Below, one piece after another: positions 23,578 through 35,158 of a stretch of DNA of 64,000 nucleotides; positions within the stretch are counted from its first letter, which is position 1; every line of letters starts with the position of its first letter. Origin of the DNA: Telopea speciosissima (taxonomy: Eukaryota > Streptophyta > Magnoliopsida > Proteales > Proteaceae); NCBI RefSeq assembly GCF_018873765.1, contig NC_057925.1:20967568-21031567 (forward strand), given 5' to 3'. The position numbers and the translations under genes were made by a program. Below the pieces are notes generated by a model that did not search any database, was not told the DNA's origin, and saw nothing but the letters and a program-made list of their open reading frames with translations.

Positions 23578-23663
23578 GTAATATTTAAGATGATCTTTCT
23601 GTTACATCAATTTTTATTCATTAAATCATTTACAATATTCTAAAAGTAAAAAATTTGTTACAG

Positions 23664-23731
23664 TACCTTTGGATGGTAAGGGATATAATTTCGGTGAATT
23701 GATCAAGAACTCCTTGGTTAGTCTTCACAAG
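23664..23731 (+). pseudogene. PAP exon d with in-frame stop
   Basis: The 68 bp read YLWMVRDIISVN*SRTPWLV F T. The stop (TGA, 23700-23702) replaces the Arg codon CGA of the SVxRSKTPW family motif, a typical methyl-CpG decay change. The last split codon with exon e gives Arg instead of the Gly that precedes HRPM. Confidence 0.88.
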
Positions 23732-23764
23732 GTAAATATAGCAATCTCTCTCTCTCTCTCTTAA

Positions 23765-25250
23765 AGTTAAAGTTGAATTTGGAGATGGGTTAAGGTCTTC
23801 TAATGACTGCATCCATAAAGAATGAGGATGGTGATGCTTTCTTAGGGATATTTCAAGGTTCTCTGAGGGTTTATTCCCAATGAAATATTTTGGCCTTCCT
23901 CTCATTACGGCTAGACTCACTGCCCACCATTGTATGCCTATTCTCGATAATCTAAGGAAGAAGCTTCAACTTTGGAAAGCTAAATTCCTTTCTTATACAG
24001 GTAGATTAGTGTTGGTCAAGACAATTTTGTAGAGTGTTTATATATATTGGACTGGTATTTTCGGGTTACCGCAATTCATCATCTAGAGAGCGGAATCCAT
24101 GATGAGTGCCTTTTTGTGAAAAGGCGCTGACAATAATAAATTCCTTCATACCATTCGTTGGCGTCAGTGTGTCTTCACAAACGAGAGGGGGGTCTTGGGT
24201 TTGAAGAATCAACGATGTGAATATTGTAGGATTGTGAAACTCATGTGGAAACTGGTGTCCAAGAGTAAGAGTTTGTCAATTGATTGGATATATTCCAGAT
24301 ACCTTAAGGAGGATTCCATTTGGACAGTATCATGCCTACTAGATGCATCTTGCTCTAGTTATCAAATCCAGATTGGATGATGGCCCTTCCACCCTTCTTT
24401 GGTTGGACAACTAGCATACCCTGGGGGTTCTTTTCAATTTGGAGAATCAATTCGTTATCTTTCTAGGACTGAGAAATTGCCAAGGTATCTTCCATTCTCA
24501 TTGATGGTAGATGGAACCTTGGCCTGATCTTTCCTCCTAGTATGCTTGAGGTGCATTTAGCTTATAAGGGGATTAGTAGGAGGCCTAGAGGTTCTCAGGA
24601 TCTAGTTGTTTAGAATGCTTCCCACTCTAGGAGTTTTTCCTCGAACTCAGCTTGGAATCTCGTAAGATCCTCAGCGGATCTGATGCCCTGGTTTGATGTA
24701 GTTTGGTTCAAGAATCACATCCCTATGCACAATTTTATTGTTTGGAGAGTGACTCTCCCAACTCAAGACTTCCTTCAAAGAGACAAGTTCTCTCTCCACC
24801 TTCTTGCTATTTTTGTTGTAATTCAGTCAAGGATATACAACACTTATTCTTCCGATGTCCATTCTCTTCTAGTCTATGGGAAGGGATAATGTTTAAATGC
24901 TGGCCTAACAACCGAAGGATTAGGAACCTTGAGGTAGAGTGGAGGTGAATTTAGAAAAGTTTTAAAGGGAAATCCATCCTAGATTCAATTGGTAAGATTG
25001 CATTTGAAGCTTTCATCTATCACATATGGATGGAACGGAACCTTAGAAATTGGGTTAGGAGGTCTAGAACTATTCACCAGATTTGGGATTCCATTTCATT
25101 CTATGTTAGGGCTAAAGTGCAAACCTTCTAAGACTCTTTCTTATATTGATACTCCCCGCAATAGGTTCTTGGTTTCTTTCTGGGGTTTACCAACTCGTCT
25201 ATGGGAAGGGATAGTGTTTAAATTTTCTGGACAAAGATACTAATTAAAGA
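23765..25250 (+). mobile_element. LINE ORF2 fragment (RT thumb and zf-RVT) in PAP intron
   Basis: A 5'-truncated LINE between PAP exons d and e. In shifting frames it encodes RFSEGLFPMKYFGLPLITAR, ILDNLRKKLQLWKAKFLSY, RWRQCVFTNERGVLGLKNQ, and a zinc region CYFCCNSVKDIQHLFFRCPF followed by SSSLWEGI. These correspond to the RT C-terminus and zf-RVT domain of plant L1 ORF2. Frameshifts and stops are frequent. A 35-bp phrase, CTATGGGAAGGGATA, recurs at about 24870 and 25200, indicating an internal rearrangement. No poly(A) tail is seen. Confidence 0.75.
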
Positions 25251-25280
25251 ATTCAAAATCCTGTTGCTCTTTAATTAGCA

Positions 25281-25584
25281 ATTTGATTAGCAACACTGGA
25301 TAATATTTTATGATATGAAAGTGAGGAAGAGTTGTTTGGATTGTGGTAACCCGAAAATACCAGTTTAATAAATATACGAACTCTCTGTATGACTGACTTT
25401 ACGATTCCAATAACCTACACGTACACCATCAGTGTGGCAGTAGTGTGCCTTCCTAAACGAGAAGGGGGCCTTGGATTGAGAAGAATTAAAGACGTGAACC
25501 TCTCACTCTTAGATTTTGAAGCTCATTTTGAAATTTGATTAGTATCACTAGATAATATTTTGTGATATGAAAGCGAGGAAGGGT
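25281..25584. repeat. Rearranged LINE debris between ~52-bp direct repeats
   Basis: ATTTGATTAG...GATATGAAAGTGAGGAAG at 25281-25332 recurs with about six changes at 25533-25584. Between them lies a reversed LINE piece (25344-25400; its complement matches about 24010-24070), then a forward piece (about 25425-25535, matching about 24165-24250, reading KREGGLGLRRIKDVNLS). Confidence 0.65.
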
Positions 25585-25617
25585 TTAATTATCTAACTGA
25601 AACATTTGCTGATGCAG

Positions 25618-25714
25618 ACACAGGCCTATGTACTCATCAATATCAGGAGGACTAACTAAAAGCATGGATCCTAAGTTTGATACAGCAGTAGAGCCTATAC
25701 TAATGGACAACAAG
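25618..25714 (+). pseudogene. PAP exon e
   Basis: It encodes HRPMYSSISGGLTKSMDPKF and DTAVEPILMDNK in an open frame. The preceding acceptor is GATGCAG and the donor is AAG|GTAAGC. Confidence 0.9.
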
Positions 25715-25813
25715 GTAAGCAAAATGTGACTGATGCGATGCATTAATAGTAAGATGACATTAGAACACAGATCATTTAGGTAATAATACATTATATTTGT
25801 GACCATGAATCAG

Positions 25814-26002
25814 GTGGATCTAGCTCTGTGGGGCCATGTCCATTGCTATGAAAGAACGTGTGCCATTTATCAGAATAACTGCAAGGGCATGCCTACTAAA
25901 GGCATAAATGGAATTAACACATATGATAATAGCAATTACAGTGCTCTGGTTCATGTAGTCATTGGAATGGCAGGTTTCGCATTGGACAAGTTTCCTGTCA
26001 AT
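25814..26002 (+). pseudogene. PAP exon f (GHVH motif)
   Basis: It encodes VDLALWGHVHCYERTC with the last metal-ligand motif GHVH, then GINTYDNSNYSALVHVVIGM and AGFALDKFPVN. It is 63 codons and phase-neutral. A LINE 3' end lies only 40 bp beyond its donor. Confidence 0.93.
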
Positions 26003-26041
26003 GTAAGTAAATGGATTTCAACCCTTTATGTTTTGATTTTG

Positions 26042-26925
26042 CTTTTTTTTTTTGCTAAGGATCAGCAAAGAATATATTAAGAATGAAAAAAGAAGAAAAA
26101 AAAAAAAACAGAATTTAACGTCCAGGTATTCCCAGACGGATACACAACGGAAAATAAGGCAAAGGCCTGAACCAAACCATGGACAAAGGAATCACCCACA
26201 CGCTAGTCAAACCTGAATCTATGGCGACACAAGTCATCATCTAATAAAAACCCATTTACTGAGGAAGGGAGATCAGAATTCCAGACATGGAGGAGCCACT
26301 CTTAGCTGCAAACTTAGCTAGGAAATCAGCGACCGGATTAGCTTCCCTGTAGCAATGAGTAATCTTCCAAGTTGCATTGTTCAAGAAAGGATGAAGTTGC
26401 AGCCAGGCCTGCCTAGCGAACCAAGGAAAAGAGCCAGAATGGAAAACGCTCACCACAAAAGCAGAATCACATTCAATCCAAAACCGCTGAATGCCAAGCT
26501 CCTTAGCCCCTAACAACCCTTGTATCATAGCCATAATTTCCGCAACAAAGTTAGAAGCTACACCCAAGAATAAGCTCACAGTCGTAAGAGAGACAACCTG
26601 ATTATTGCGAATCACCACCCCAGCCCCTGCCTGACCCGGATTCCCTAAGGAACACCCATCCGAATTGATTTTAACCCAACCTTCGGGAGGTCTACACCAC
26701 CATACTTCACGAGCAACCCATGAAGGCTTGGGAAGGACAGGAATCTTCAACCTTCTAGCACAATACAAATCCTGGAGATAGCCCATAGGGTTAAAAAAGG
26801 AACCCAACAACACTCTAAGAGAATTGAGAAGCACTTTAAGAACATCACTCCCCAATCAGCCTTCCCCTCAAAAAACCTGCGGTTTCGCTCCATCCAAATC
26901 ATATAAGGCACCAACAACACCCTGT
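26042..26925 (-). mobile_element. 5'-truncated LINE, RNase H end, in PAP intron 6
   Basis: On the minus strand this ends in TATTCTTTGCTGATCCTTAG plus an A-run (a T-run at 26043-26053 on the plus strand), the classic 3' end of this LINE family. The open piece 26855-26256 is an RNase H domain: WVKINSDGCSLGNPGQAGAG, VAEIMAMIQGLLGAKELGI, WIECDSAFVV and NPVADFLAKFAA, with all acidic residues. It is clearly related to the RNase H of the LINE ending near 18283 (shared CARRLKIP and NPG-AG phrases). Everything upstream of about 26925 is missing. Target duplications are not obvious. Confidence 0.85.
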
Positions 26926-26952
26926 GGTTTCACTTTCTTCCAGTGCTTTGAA

Positions 26953-27160
26953 TGTCAGAGTTATTATTATTTTGTGTGTAAGAGTTGATCCTCAAAGAGA
27001 GGATTTATATAAGAAGATATTGGATGCTTTAGTCGGCTGATATGGAGGGATTACAAGAGATTTACAACCATAAATAAACTTTAACTATATAGGGAAAGTG
27101 TACACTGAAGGTAAGCCGAATATGGAGTTCCATTAAATATGGAAACTCTATATTCGGTCA
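26953..27160 (-). repeat. 3' LTR of the intronic copia element
   Basis: 208 bp. It shares phrases such as GAGTTGAT, AGAGGATTTATA, CATTAAATATGGAAACTCTA and TATTCGGTCA with the LTR at 35159. Confidence 0.88.
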
Positions 27161-27307
27161 ATACACCCCCCTCAACTGGAAGGGCCGTGTGAGCAGATCT
27201 TCAACTTGTCTCTCATGAATTGAATCGCGCCGTAGGAAACGCCTTGGTCAATATATGAGCGATTTGATCCTTGGTTGAAATGAATTGCACATATAGTTGA
27301 CGTTTGG

Positions 27308-28766
27308 CTACTCAATCACGAACAAAGTGGAAGTCAATTTCCACGTGTATTCTGCATGCATGAAAGACTGGGTTGATGGATAGGTATGTACCGCCGAGAT
27401 TGTCACACCCAAGCATTGGAGGAGAGTGAAGCTTGACACCCGGTTCCTTAAATAGAGCTTGCACCAGATGAGCTCTGTAGAGGCATCCGCAAGGGCCTTA
27501 TACTCAGACTCGGTAGAGGAACCAGCCACCGTTTTTTGCTTCTTGGAGGTCCATGATACAAGGTTAGGACCCAAGAAGATGGAATAACCGCTTGTTGATT
27601 TTTTGTCGTCGGAGCTACCAGCCCAGTCAGCGTCTGTGAACGTTGTAAGGTTGAGACAGGGGAACGGGTAATAAAAAGGCCATGAGTATGTGTCCCTTAT
27701 AGATACCGTAGTATGCGCTTCACCATTCCCCAATGGTCATCAGTGGGTGCGTGCATATATTTTAGCACATCTGTTTCACAACCAAGGAAACATTAGGCCT
27801 GGTAAGAGTCACATACTGTAATGCTCCATTGGATGAATCAGAATATAGAGCATCCCCTGCAGAAGAGGGTTTTATAGAAGTGGAGATTGGGGTAAGGAGG
27901 GGCTTGCAGTCCTTCATCCCTATACACTATTGTAAATCATTGATGTACCGAGATTGGGATAGGAGTAGACCGTTCTTCTGGGGTATAGCCTCAATTCCTA
28001 AAAAGAAACTCAATCCACCAAAGTCCTTGTTGAAAAACTCATTGGCCAGATGAAGTAAAAGAGAGGCTGCCTATGAAGGAGAATTCCCAATAACAAGTAT
28101 ATCATCCACATAAACTAAAACATACATGACTTATATACCTGTGTTGTAGATAAACAGAGATGGATCTGTGAGCGATGCTTGGAAACCAAACATCAAGAGG
28201 AATTGAGACAACCGATGGGAACAATCCTGTGGGGCTTGTTTAAGACCATATAGAGAGCGGTGGAGATTGCAGATATGCTTCGGTCGGTTAGAACCAACAA
28301 ACCCTAGAGGTTGGGACATGTAGACCTCCTCATTCAGAATGCTATAAAGAAAAGCATTGTGGACGTCCAGTTAGCCAACTGATCATTCATTTGAAACAAT
28401 GAGAATGAGAACCGTACGAATAGTGGTGGGTTTGACCACCGGACTAAAAGTCTCTGTAGAGTCCACACCCTGCTATTGGTGAAATCCTTTTGCCACGAGA
28501 TGAGCTTTGTACTGCTCAAGAGACCCGTCAACCTTACACTTGATACGATAGACCCACTTGCAACCTACTAGGTCCATATTGGGACGATGAGACACAAGAG
28601 ACCAGGTGCCATTTTGAAGTAACGCATTAAACTCCTCAATCATGGCAATATGCCATTTAGGTATCGTATCCGCCTGCAAGAAATAAGTTCGCTCGGTGGG
28701 GTTGGAAACCGCTACAGTAAGAGCATGGGGCTGGCTGGGGCGTGGCCGCAGTTGTATATGATGCAT
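27308..28766 (-). pseudogene. Intronic copia RT and RNase H, broken
   Basis: Minus strand, starting upstream at 28766: [35 protein letters not shown] and AHLVAKGFHQ (RT N-part). After frameshifts come HICNLHRSLYGLKQAPQD (about 28270) and DPSLFIYNTG. The RNase H at 27650-27470 reads FTDADWAGSSDDKKSTSGYS, then [20 protein letters not shown] and [11 protein letters not shown]. The catalytic residues of RNase H look intact, but the frames are split by several stops. Confidence 0.82.
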
Positions 28767-29660
28767 GCTAGTGATGGTTGGTGGAATGGTTGAGGCCGGG
28801 GAGGTTTGGTGGAAGTGTAAAGGTCAACCAGGGTTCGGGTCCGCAAGGGTGGGGAGGAGGCATCCAAGTGGGGGAGTTGGGGTGGTGTTGTACCATTGGG
28901 GATGACGATGCAGTAGAGTAAGTGAGGGACGAGGGTACAGTGGATTGTGTAGGGTGTCCCATGGGGAGAGTTAGGGGTGAGGGTGGTACCTGAGCCGATG
29001 GAGGGAGGCTGAAAACTATTGGGGATGGGGAGGTGGGGGAGATAGGTGGTTGGGGAACAGAAATAGGGGCCACAGCCCATGGTGTTAGAGAAGGAGGAGG
29101 GAAAGGGGAGATAGACAAAGAGGGAGAAACATTGAAAGGGAAGATGGATTCAAAGAACCTTATATGGAGTGCAATGTATGTCTGATTTGTTTGACGGTCA
29201 AGACAATGATAAGTGGAGTGGAACAGGCCGTAACCAAGAAAGACACATGGAATGGATCGAAAGTCCAACTTGTGAGCATTATATGGACGAAGGTAGGGAT
29301 AACATAGACACCCAAAAACACGAAGAAAATGATAGTCAGGAACCAGATGAGGAACCAATTGAAACAGGGAGACATAATGGGAAACCCGAATTCTATTTAT
29401 GAGGTGTACAACCATTTCAAAGAGGAAGTGCCAATAACGCAAAGGCACCGAGCTATGAACAAGGAAGGATAACCCAAGTCTCTACAATGTGTCTATGTCG
29501 CCGCTCAACTGCCCCTTGTTGTTCATTGTGTGGGGCAGAGAACCAACGCACAACCCCAAAATCGCCAAAATAATTGAGAATATTATGGAAGTCCCCACCT
29601 CAGTCCATTGGATAACTTTGATCTTCCTTGAGAACTGTCGTTCAACTAATTTTTGAAAAA
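28767..29660 (-). pseudogene. Intronic copia integrase C-terminal half
   Basis: Minus strand: KLVERQFSRKIKV, then (shifted) LNYFGDFGVVRWFSAPHNEQ and QGAVERRHRHIVE, carrying the catalytic Glu of integrase. Then MPLRYWHFLFEMVVHLINRI, FLRVFGCLCYPYLRPYNAHK and SIPCVFLGYGLFHSTYHCLD. A long Pro/Ser-rich linker follows (about 29100-28770), as is usual between integrase and RT in copia elements. Frameshifts lie near 29590 and elsewhere. Its upstream half lies across the insertion at 29694-32209. Confidence 0.8.
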
Positions 29661-29693
29661 AAACAAAATTAGAGAAAACACCAGATTTACAAA

Positions 29694-32209
29694 TGTCAGA
29701 TAACCTAAAGGGGGGTGAATAGGTTATTACTAGTGAAAGATAGGTCCTTTTAAGATTTTTCAATTTTACCTTTAAATTAAAATAAAATATTAGACTAAAG
29801 TGCTCAAAGTAAGAAGACACAGGATTTATAGTGGTTCGGCTAACCCAACCTACATCTACTCTCAACTTTGAGAGAATTTCACTAGCCACTTCCTTTCAAT
29901 ACAATAGGTGGGAAGAACACCTTTACAATCTTTTTACCAGGATAAGAGGATCCTAATATTTTAAGGATAAAAGAATCCCTTGCACACCTAACTACAGTCT
30001 AGACTAATGCAAGAATACCTTGCTCATCTAGAGTCACCTGACTTAAGAGCAAGAAACAAAAACAATTACAAGAAAAAGAGTAAGAGTTACCTAAGCAAGG
30101 AGTGTGCCATGTATGTTTGATAAGAAAAATTAACCGCAAGCGCACAGTATCAGCTGTAGCTACGGGTCGAACTCAGGGAGGTCAGGTTGCTTAAATCTTT
30201 ACTCTCAATTTAGGCAAAGTGTACTCAACAAGCAATTTATATCTCTAAACTTAAACTAAGAAAAATACCAAGATCAACTATCAAATTAAGAAACTAGGCT
30301 AAACTAGGGCAAAAAAAATTAACAAAAAAAGTAAGAGAATAAAATGGGTAGATTCAAATTGAGATGGGCTCTTGGGGATGGAATCCACCATAAGGTTAGG
30401 GTAAGTCAATGATCAACACATCAAAGCATTGCATATATCATGGTCTAGGTTTATAGGAGATGCGACGAAAAGGGCTGACATATCCTATGAGTAGTACACA
30501 TTCAATACATAATTAGATCTTAAAAATCATGAACATGAATGGTGTCACAATGGCTACGGTGACAATATTGCATATAGTCCATTAGGATGACATGCACAAT
30601 GCGGCGGTCAACAATTGTAAGTCCAAACAATGAACATGTCCATTAATACACAAGCATGCAAAACATCAACTCATCTTTCCCTCATGGCTTCATCCTACCC
30701 CAAGAGTTGAGGGTTTAGTTGGCCATGGGAAAATCGATGGAAGGAGAGAGGGTTGATGAAGAGAACATTAAAACTAAACTATAAAAATAAAATCAAAAGA
30801 TTCCAAAACTTAGCTTGTGTAGAACTTGAACTTGAACCATTGAAGAAGAATTTCTAGCCTTAAACTTAAATCAACACTTTGAATTACACCAATGTAAGAA
30901 GGGGATGGGGATTAAAAGTCCTAAATTACATTAGATCTAGGAATGAAAAAGACAAAATTGCATCACAGTTCTAAGCTTAGACAAAGAAGCTAAAAAGGGA
31001 AAAATAAGAGAAAGAATGATAAAACAAAAGACTAAAGAGAAAATGAATACCTCTCAAGGGGGAGAAGACCCCCTATTTATAACTACAACCCCCAATCCCT
31101 CTTGCCAAATTCGGCCAACCAAGGGAGAGATTCCCTTGGTCAATATTTGATTTTTTTTTTTTAAAGAAGAAAGGGAGAAAAAGATTGAGGTTTTTTTCCA
31201 AAAATAGAGAGGGCGGTGGAGATTGGATCCACAATTCTCCAAACATAGAAGATCTCAATAAAATCACCAAGATAATCTTTCCAATCTTCTAAGATTTGAG
31301 TAGCTTGCTTTGACTTGGGCTCTACTCCACAACTGAAAATGCTAGATGCCACCAACAATGCACTTAGACAAAATACCCCTTGGAATTTTTAATTTGCTTG
31401 CTTGGGTCTTCATGGCCCAATGATCCAGCCCATATATGAAATTGATTCTTGGGCCTATGGACAAGGGCTTCTTTAAAACTTGATTCCTTGGATTTCAGCT
31501 CCACAAAGGCTTCTTAGCATAATTTGGGCTTCTCTTTCAAGCATGGGCCTAAAACCTGAAAACACATAACAACTCCTCGAGTCCGGTCGACCGGATAATA
31601 TAGCCGTTGGGGATGAGCTGGAACCATCCGGTCATAGTCCGATCGACCGAACAGGCTAACTGGAACGTTCCAGTGAGGGCTCTGCCTCATCCAAACAAAA
31701 AGGACTAAATGATTCGATTGACCGGATCATTGCCCAGAAGACTGTTTTGGCTGATTTTGACAGTCTGGCTTTCTAGGGTTTGTTCCAACCTTTTACCAAC
31801 CTATATTAAGGTCAAGAGGGTTAATATAACAACCTCCTAAGGTCTCTACATGATGCATATGATATTCATTTATATGTATGCATTTACAAGTATGCGAGTG
31901 TGTATCTATGTGCACACGAACATCTTCTTGAAGGTCTTCAAGCAATCTTTTCTTCATGAATTCTTTGCTTGAGATTGATGGTATGAGCTCTTATTCCTTC
32001 CAAGCTTTGCCTTGATCTTCTATAATCTTTGCTTGTGTTTTATGATATGTCTTTCAAGTCTATGTTTCTTCAACTCTTGACTTGATCAATTCTTGGCTTG
32101 ATCAGCGCGCAGTCCTGTTAACATAGCATCGTCTAATACACAATGGCTTGTACCAATGTGTTTGTTATCATCAAAACAATAATGGAGAAAGGGAAGTGTT
32201 TTCCCAACA
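29694..32209 (-). mobile_element. LTR-like insertion inside the copia integrase
   Basis: It splits the integrase coding region: YNWCYPL is encoded just right of 32209, and KSGVFSNFVFFQKLVERQF just left of 29694. On the minus strand it starts TGTTGGGAAAACACTTCCC, then TTTTGATGATAACAAACACA, and ends CACCCCCCTTTAGG...CTGACA, with an internal GGTTCGGCTAACCC, as in Sirevirus-type LTRs. The 2.5 kb hold no coding region, so it is a solo LTR or a composite. Flanking bases (ACAAA and AAAAG) do not form a clean duplication. The block 30117-31570 (CGCAAGCGCACAG phrase; TGTTATGTGTTTTCAGG at its minus-strand start) may be another insertion. Confidence 0.6.
31562..31735. other. GGTCGACCGGA-type word cluster in the LTR-like block
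   Basis: CCGGTCGACCGGA, CCGATCGACCGAAC and GATTGACCGGATC occur at about 31583, 31640 and 31718. These reiterated words are common in long Sirevirus-type LTRs. No coding potential. Confidence 0.5.
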
Positions 32210-32466
32210 AAAAGGGGATAACACCAATTGTACTTAATGTTGTCTACCACAAAAATAAAGAAGTAATGATGCCCATCCACTGAGGACGTAGGGTAAGGGC
32301 CACAGGCATCACCATGAATCACATATAGAGGAAATACACTATGAGCAAAAGTTTCACTTAAATGCAAAGGACGCACTTTGCCTAGTTAGCAAGCATTACA
32401 AAGAGAGGTGAGTTGTGTGGACTGACACAGAAATTTATTGACATTGATAATAGTACGAAGGACATG
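32210..32466 (-). pseudogene. Intronic copia integrase N-terminal part
   Basis: Minus strand, continuing from the right side of the hAT insertion: HVLRTIINVNKFLCQ, SLCNAC*LGKVRPLHLSETF (the zinc-binding Cys pair and the pre-integrase end), then YVIHGDACGPYPTSSVDG and FIFVVDN, the start of the catalytic core with its first Asp. Reading stops being copia-like at about 32209, where the LTR-like insertion begins. The upstream half of this sentence, WHHRLGHSHE, lies at 33554 and beyond, across the hAT element. Confidence 0.82.
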
Positions 32467-32474
32467 CTCATGTG

Positions 32475-33246
32475 TAGGGGTGTCAATTCCAGGCCTGGCC
32501 CGGCAGACCCGACTGAGCCCGCCCGGATAGAGCCTGGCCCAGGCCGGCCTGGCCCGGCCCGTTTACTAAACATGTCAGGCTTAAGCCCGATACATTTAGT
32601 AATTGAACGGTCCCAGTGTGGGGCTCTAGCCCGTCAGGCGCTCGACCGGACTGACCGATTACAGGCCTGACCTGGCCCGCCTGGTTACAATTCGACCTAG
32701 CCCTACCCTTTAACTTGTAAACTTCCCTTCCCCTTCCCTCTCCCGATCTCTTATGGGTAGCTGTCAATATTTACCTGTGGGATTTGTACTGCAAATGAAA
32801 ATTAATTCTTTATGATTTAAATATGTACTAAATAAGGAAGAATCACAGTGAGCAGCTCACTTATGAGTACCTTATCAACTTTGTTTTGGAAGTGCCCTGA
32901 TTTTTTTTTCACTGGGTTTAGTGGACTGTAATTTTTGCAAACTTTTAATCCATTGGGTGGGTTCTTGTTATGGAGGACTTACCAGAATCCATTAGACTAC
33001 AAACTTAGTTCATGAAAGAGCCATTTAGCTAGATTTTGAATTCAAATCAGGAAGAACAGTTACAACCGGCCAGAATGACTTTATCCAAATAACTCACAAA
33101 GAAATACTTGGAAGGTGACCCATCCATGTTAACTTTGGTCTTTAATTTCTACAAGAATAGATTAATAGTCTCATCATGTATACAATTGAGTAAGTAGATG
33201 ATCTGAGAAATAAACAGTAAGAATCGGATGTTGGTGGAAAGAATAT

Positions 33247-33277
<31 letters not shown>

Positions 33278-33545
33278 GATTTGGAAAGGAACGAAATCGG
33301 GTGTCACACTACTCGGAAATGGCTGCACCGTTTAAAGCCCGTTTAGATTTAAACAGGCCCATAGCCCAGTTTTACACCGTTTAAGACCCGGTTATGGGCC
33401 GATTACACTAGCCCAATTGTAGGCCGAAATCCGACCTAGCCCAACCAGGCCTGACTCGATGTCTTAGATGGGCGGTCACGGTGCAGGCTTTAAGCACCGT
33501 GAGGCCCGACCAAACCCGACCGAGCCCGACCGGTTGACACCCCTA
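32475..33545. mobile_element. Non-autonomous hAT element, 1,071 bp
   Basis: It has perfect 12-bp terminal inverted repeats TAGGGGTGTCAA/TTGACACCCCTA and the 8-bp target duplication CTCATGTG (32467-32474 and 33546-33553). It lies inside the integrase zinc domain of the copia element; removing it and one duplication restores LGHSHEHVLRTI. No transposase is encoded. The ends (about 200 bp each) are GC-rich and made of reiterated words such as GGCCCG, GCCCGAC and AGGCCTG. The centre is AT-rich and includes an (AG)n tract (33246-33274). It depends on a transposase from elsewhere. Confidence 0.93.
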
Positions 33546-35146
33546 CTCATGTGAGTGGCCAAGACGGTGATGCCACCCATCGAGAGAGGTACTGGATGTG
33601 AGATGAGCTACTAGAGAGGAACTAGAAGCTGAAGAGATGCTGTAAAAATCGCCATCACTCAGACCGGAAAGTAGGGTTAACTTGGTTCTCTGATCCTTAA
33701 AAAAATGAGACGGATGAAACTCGAAGAAAACATTGTTATCCTGTGAAAAATGTTGAACAGAAAGCAAGGGTTTTGAAATAGATGGAACATGAAGAACATT
33801 AAATAACTTAAAGGAATGGGAAGAAGAGGGGGAGCAAAGAGAAGTAGAGCCAACATATAATATCGGAATAACCTTACTATTACCAATGTGGAGAGTGTCA
33901 TTACCAGTATATGCATCATAAGAAGAGAGAGGTTGCCCCCATATCAGGGTACCAAGTCAAGGCAGTGGAGGGTGGGTGTGATAGTGTAGGGAGGAAGGGA
34001 GGGGTGGTGGTGTAGGGTCCGGTGGAGTAATGGACAGCAGGGTGGGTGGCCGGATGGTAAGAGGGATAGGGGGGAATTGGGAGGTGGGGCTGGTTAGGGA
34101 AGTAGGTAGCGAGAGTATGTAGTAACATGTGGCATCGGTGTGATTGGTGCGGCGACAGATAGAGCACCAAAGCCTACTACCCTGGGAGCAACCACCATGA
34201 TCTGAACATCCACCATAGCCCCTATGACCTCTACCAAACCCACGGTTGGGCTGAGAAGACTTGTATTCAGTAGGGGCAGAGGATCGGCTGACAATGTTGG
34301 CAGAGGGAGGGGCAGCTAATGCAGGCATATCCGTCAACGTCAACTTGCTCATGGCCAAAATATGCAAGAATTCGTAGCTGTGGAGCAGCCTGTGAAGTTC
34401 GTAGTATGGAATTGGGTCAGGGTGAGCAAGCAAATTGGATACAATGTTCTTCATATTTGAATGAAGCACCCGAAAAATATGGATTTCGAAATACACCTGT
34501 TGCAAAGGCTTCCCCACAGCCGCAAGTTCACCAGCTATCGCTTTTAGCGTGCTATAGTTACTACGTTATCGGTTCTTTAGGTTTATGCATGAGCTCCTAA
34601 AGAGCAAGATGGAGAGAGAGTATGCAAATAGTTGATGCTGAACGGAAGGCAGTAGTGAGGTGTCCTAGATGTCTTTGCTCGTTTCCTTCCAGATGGTGAG
34701 AGGAATGACTTCTTGATGTTGCCAATATTTTGTGGTGGTGGCTTCAAGAGGCCATGGTAGAGTACCATCAATATAGCTGAAGAGATGTTGGCCACGCAAG
34801 AATGGAATGGGACAATTTACATCCTCCGAAGAAATTTCTTGGAGGTAACTTTTAAAGAGAGAAAATGGTGAGGGGAGCCAAGGTTAATGGGAGCAAGGGG
34901 GAACGTGGAACAGAAGAAAGGGAGCAGCAATGAGGGTGGCAGGCAGGATGGGGACGGCCCATAGTTAGCATGGCCATAGTGAGAGTGGCTATAGCGAGTT
35001 CGGCCATAGGGGGAGTGGGAAATGCAACGGTAGTAGGAGGAGGATATTTGTTGGAGGTATTGATCTCCATCAAAAAAAGAAGAAAAAGAGAAGGAGAAGA
35101 GAAGAGCCGACTAGGGGAGGAAGGTGGGGGCATTAGCCATTGTTCA
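33546..35146 (-). pseudogene. Intronic copia gag and protease, broken
   Basis: Minus strand from the 5' LTR: an ATG-rich start (about 35146) with a low-complexity N-terminus, then PFLRGQHLFSYIDGTLPWPL (about 34780) and VYFEIHIFRVLHSNMKNIVS. A Gly-rich tail and zinc knuckle CSICRRTNHTDATC (about 34175) follow. The protease reads TWYPDMGATSLFL (about 33935), where the catalytic DSG is now DMG. Pre-integrase text runs LFNVLHVPSISKPLLSVQHF to GWHHRLGHSHE at 33560. Frameshifts split gag into three pieces. Confidence 0.82.
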
Positions 35147-35158
35147 GCTCTGATACCA
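35147..35158 (-). promoter_or_regulatory. Primer-binding site of the intronic copia element
   Basis: The minus strand reads TGGTATCAGAGC directly after the LTR end TGACA, an exact initiator-Met tRNA complement. Confidence 0.88.

Noticed and set aside
23449..23643. A 64-aa + frame starting MAYETSFPMP as a small gene
   Set aside because: It is the second half of PAP exon c read on into the intron.
26256..26855. A 199-aa minus-strand frame as a free-standing host RNase H gene
   Set aside because: It is the 3' end of a LINE with its A-tail and shares phrases with the RNase H of the LINE ending at 18119.
33957..34517. A 186-aa minus-strand frame as a host zinc-finger gene
   Set aside because: The CCHC knuckle and flanking text are the gag C-terminus of the copia element bounded by the LTRs at 26953 and 35159.
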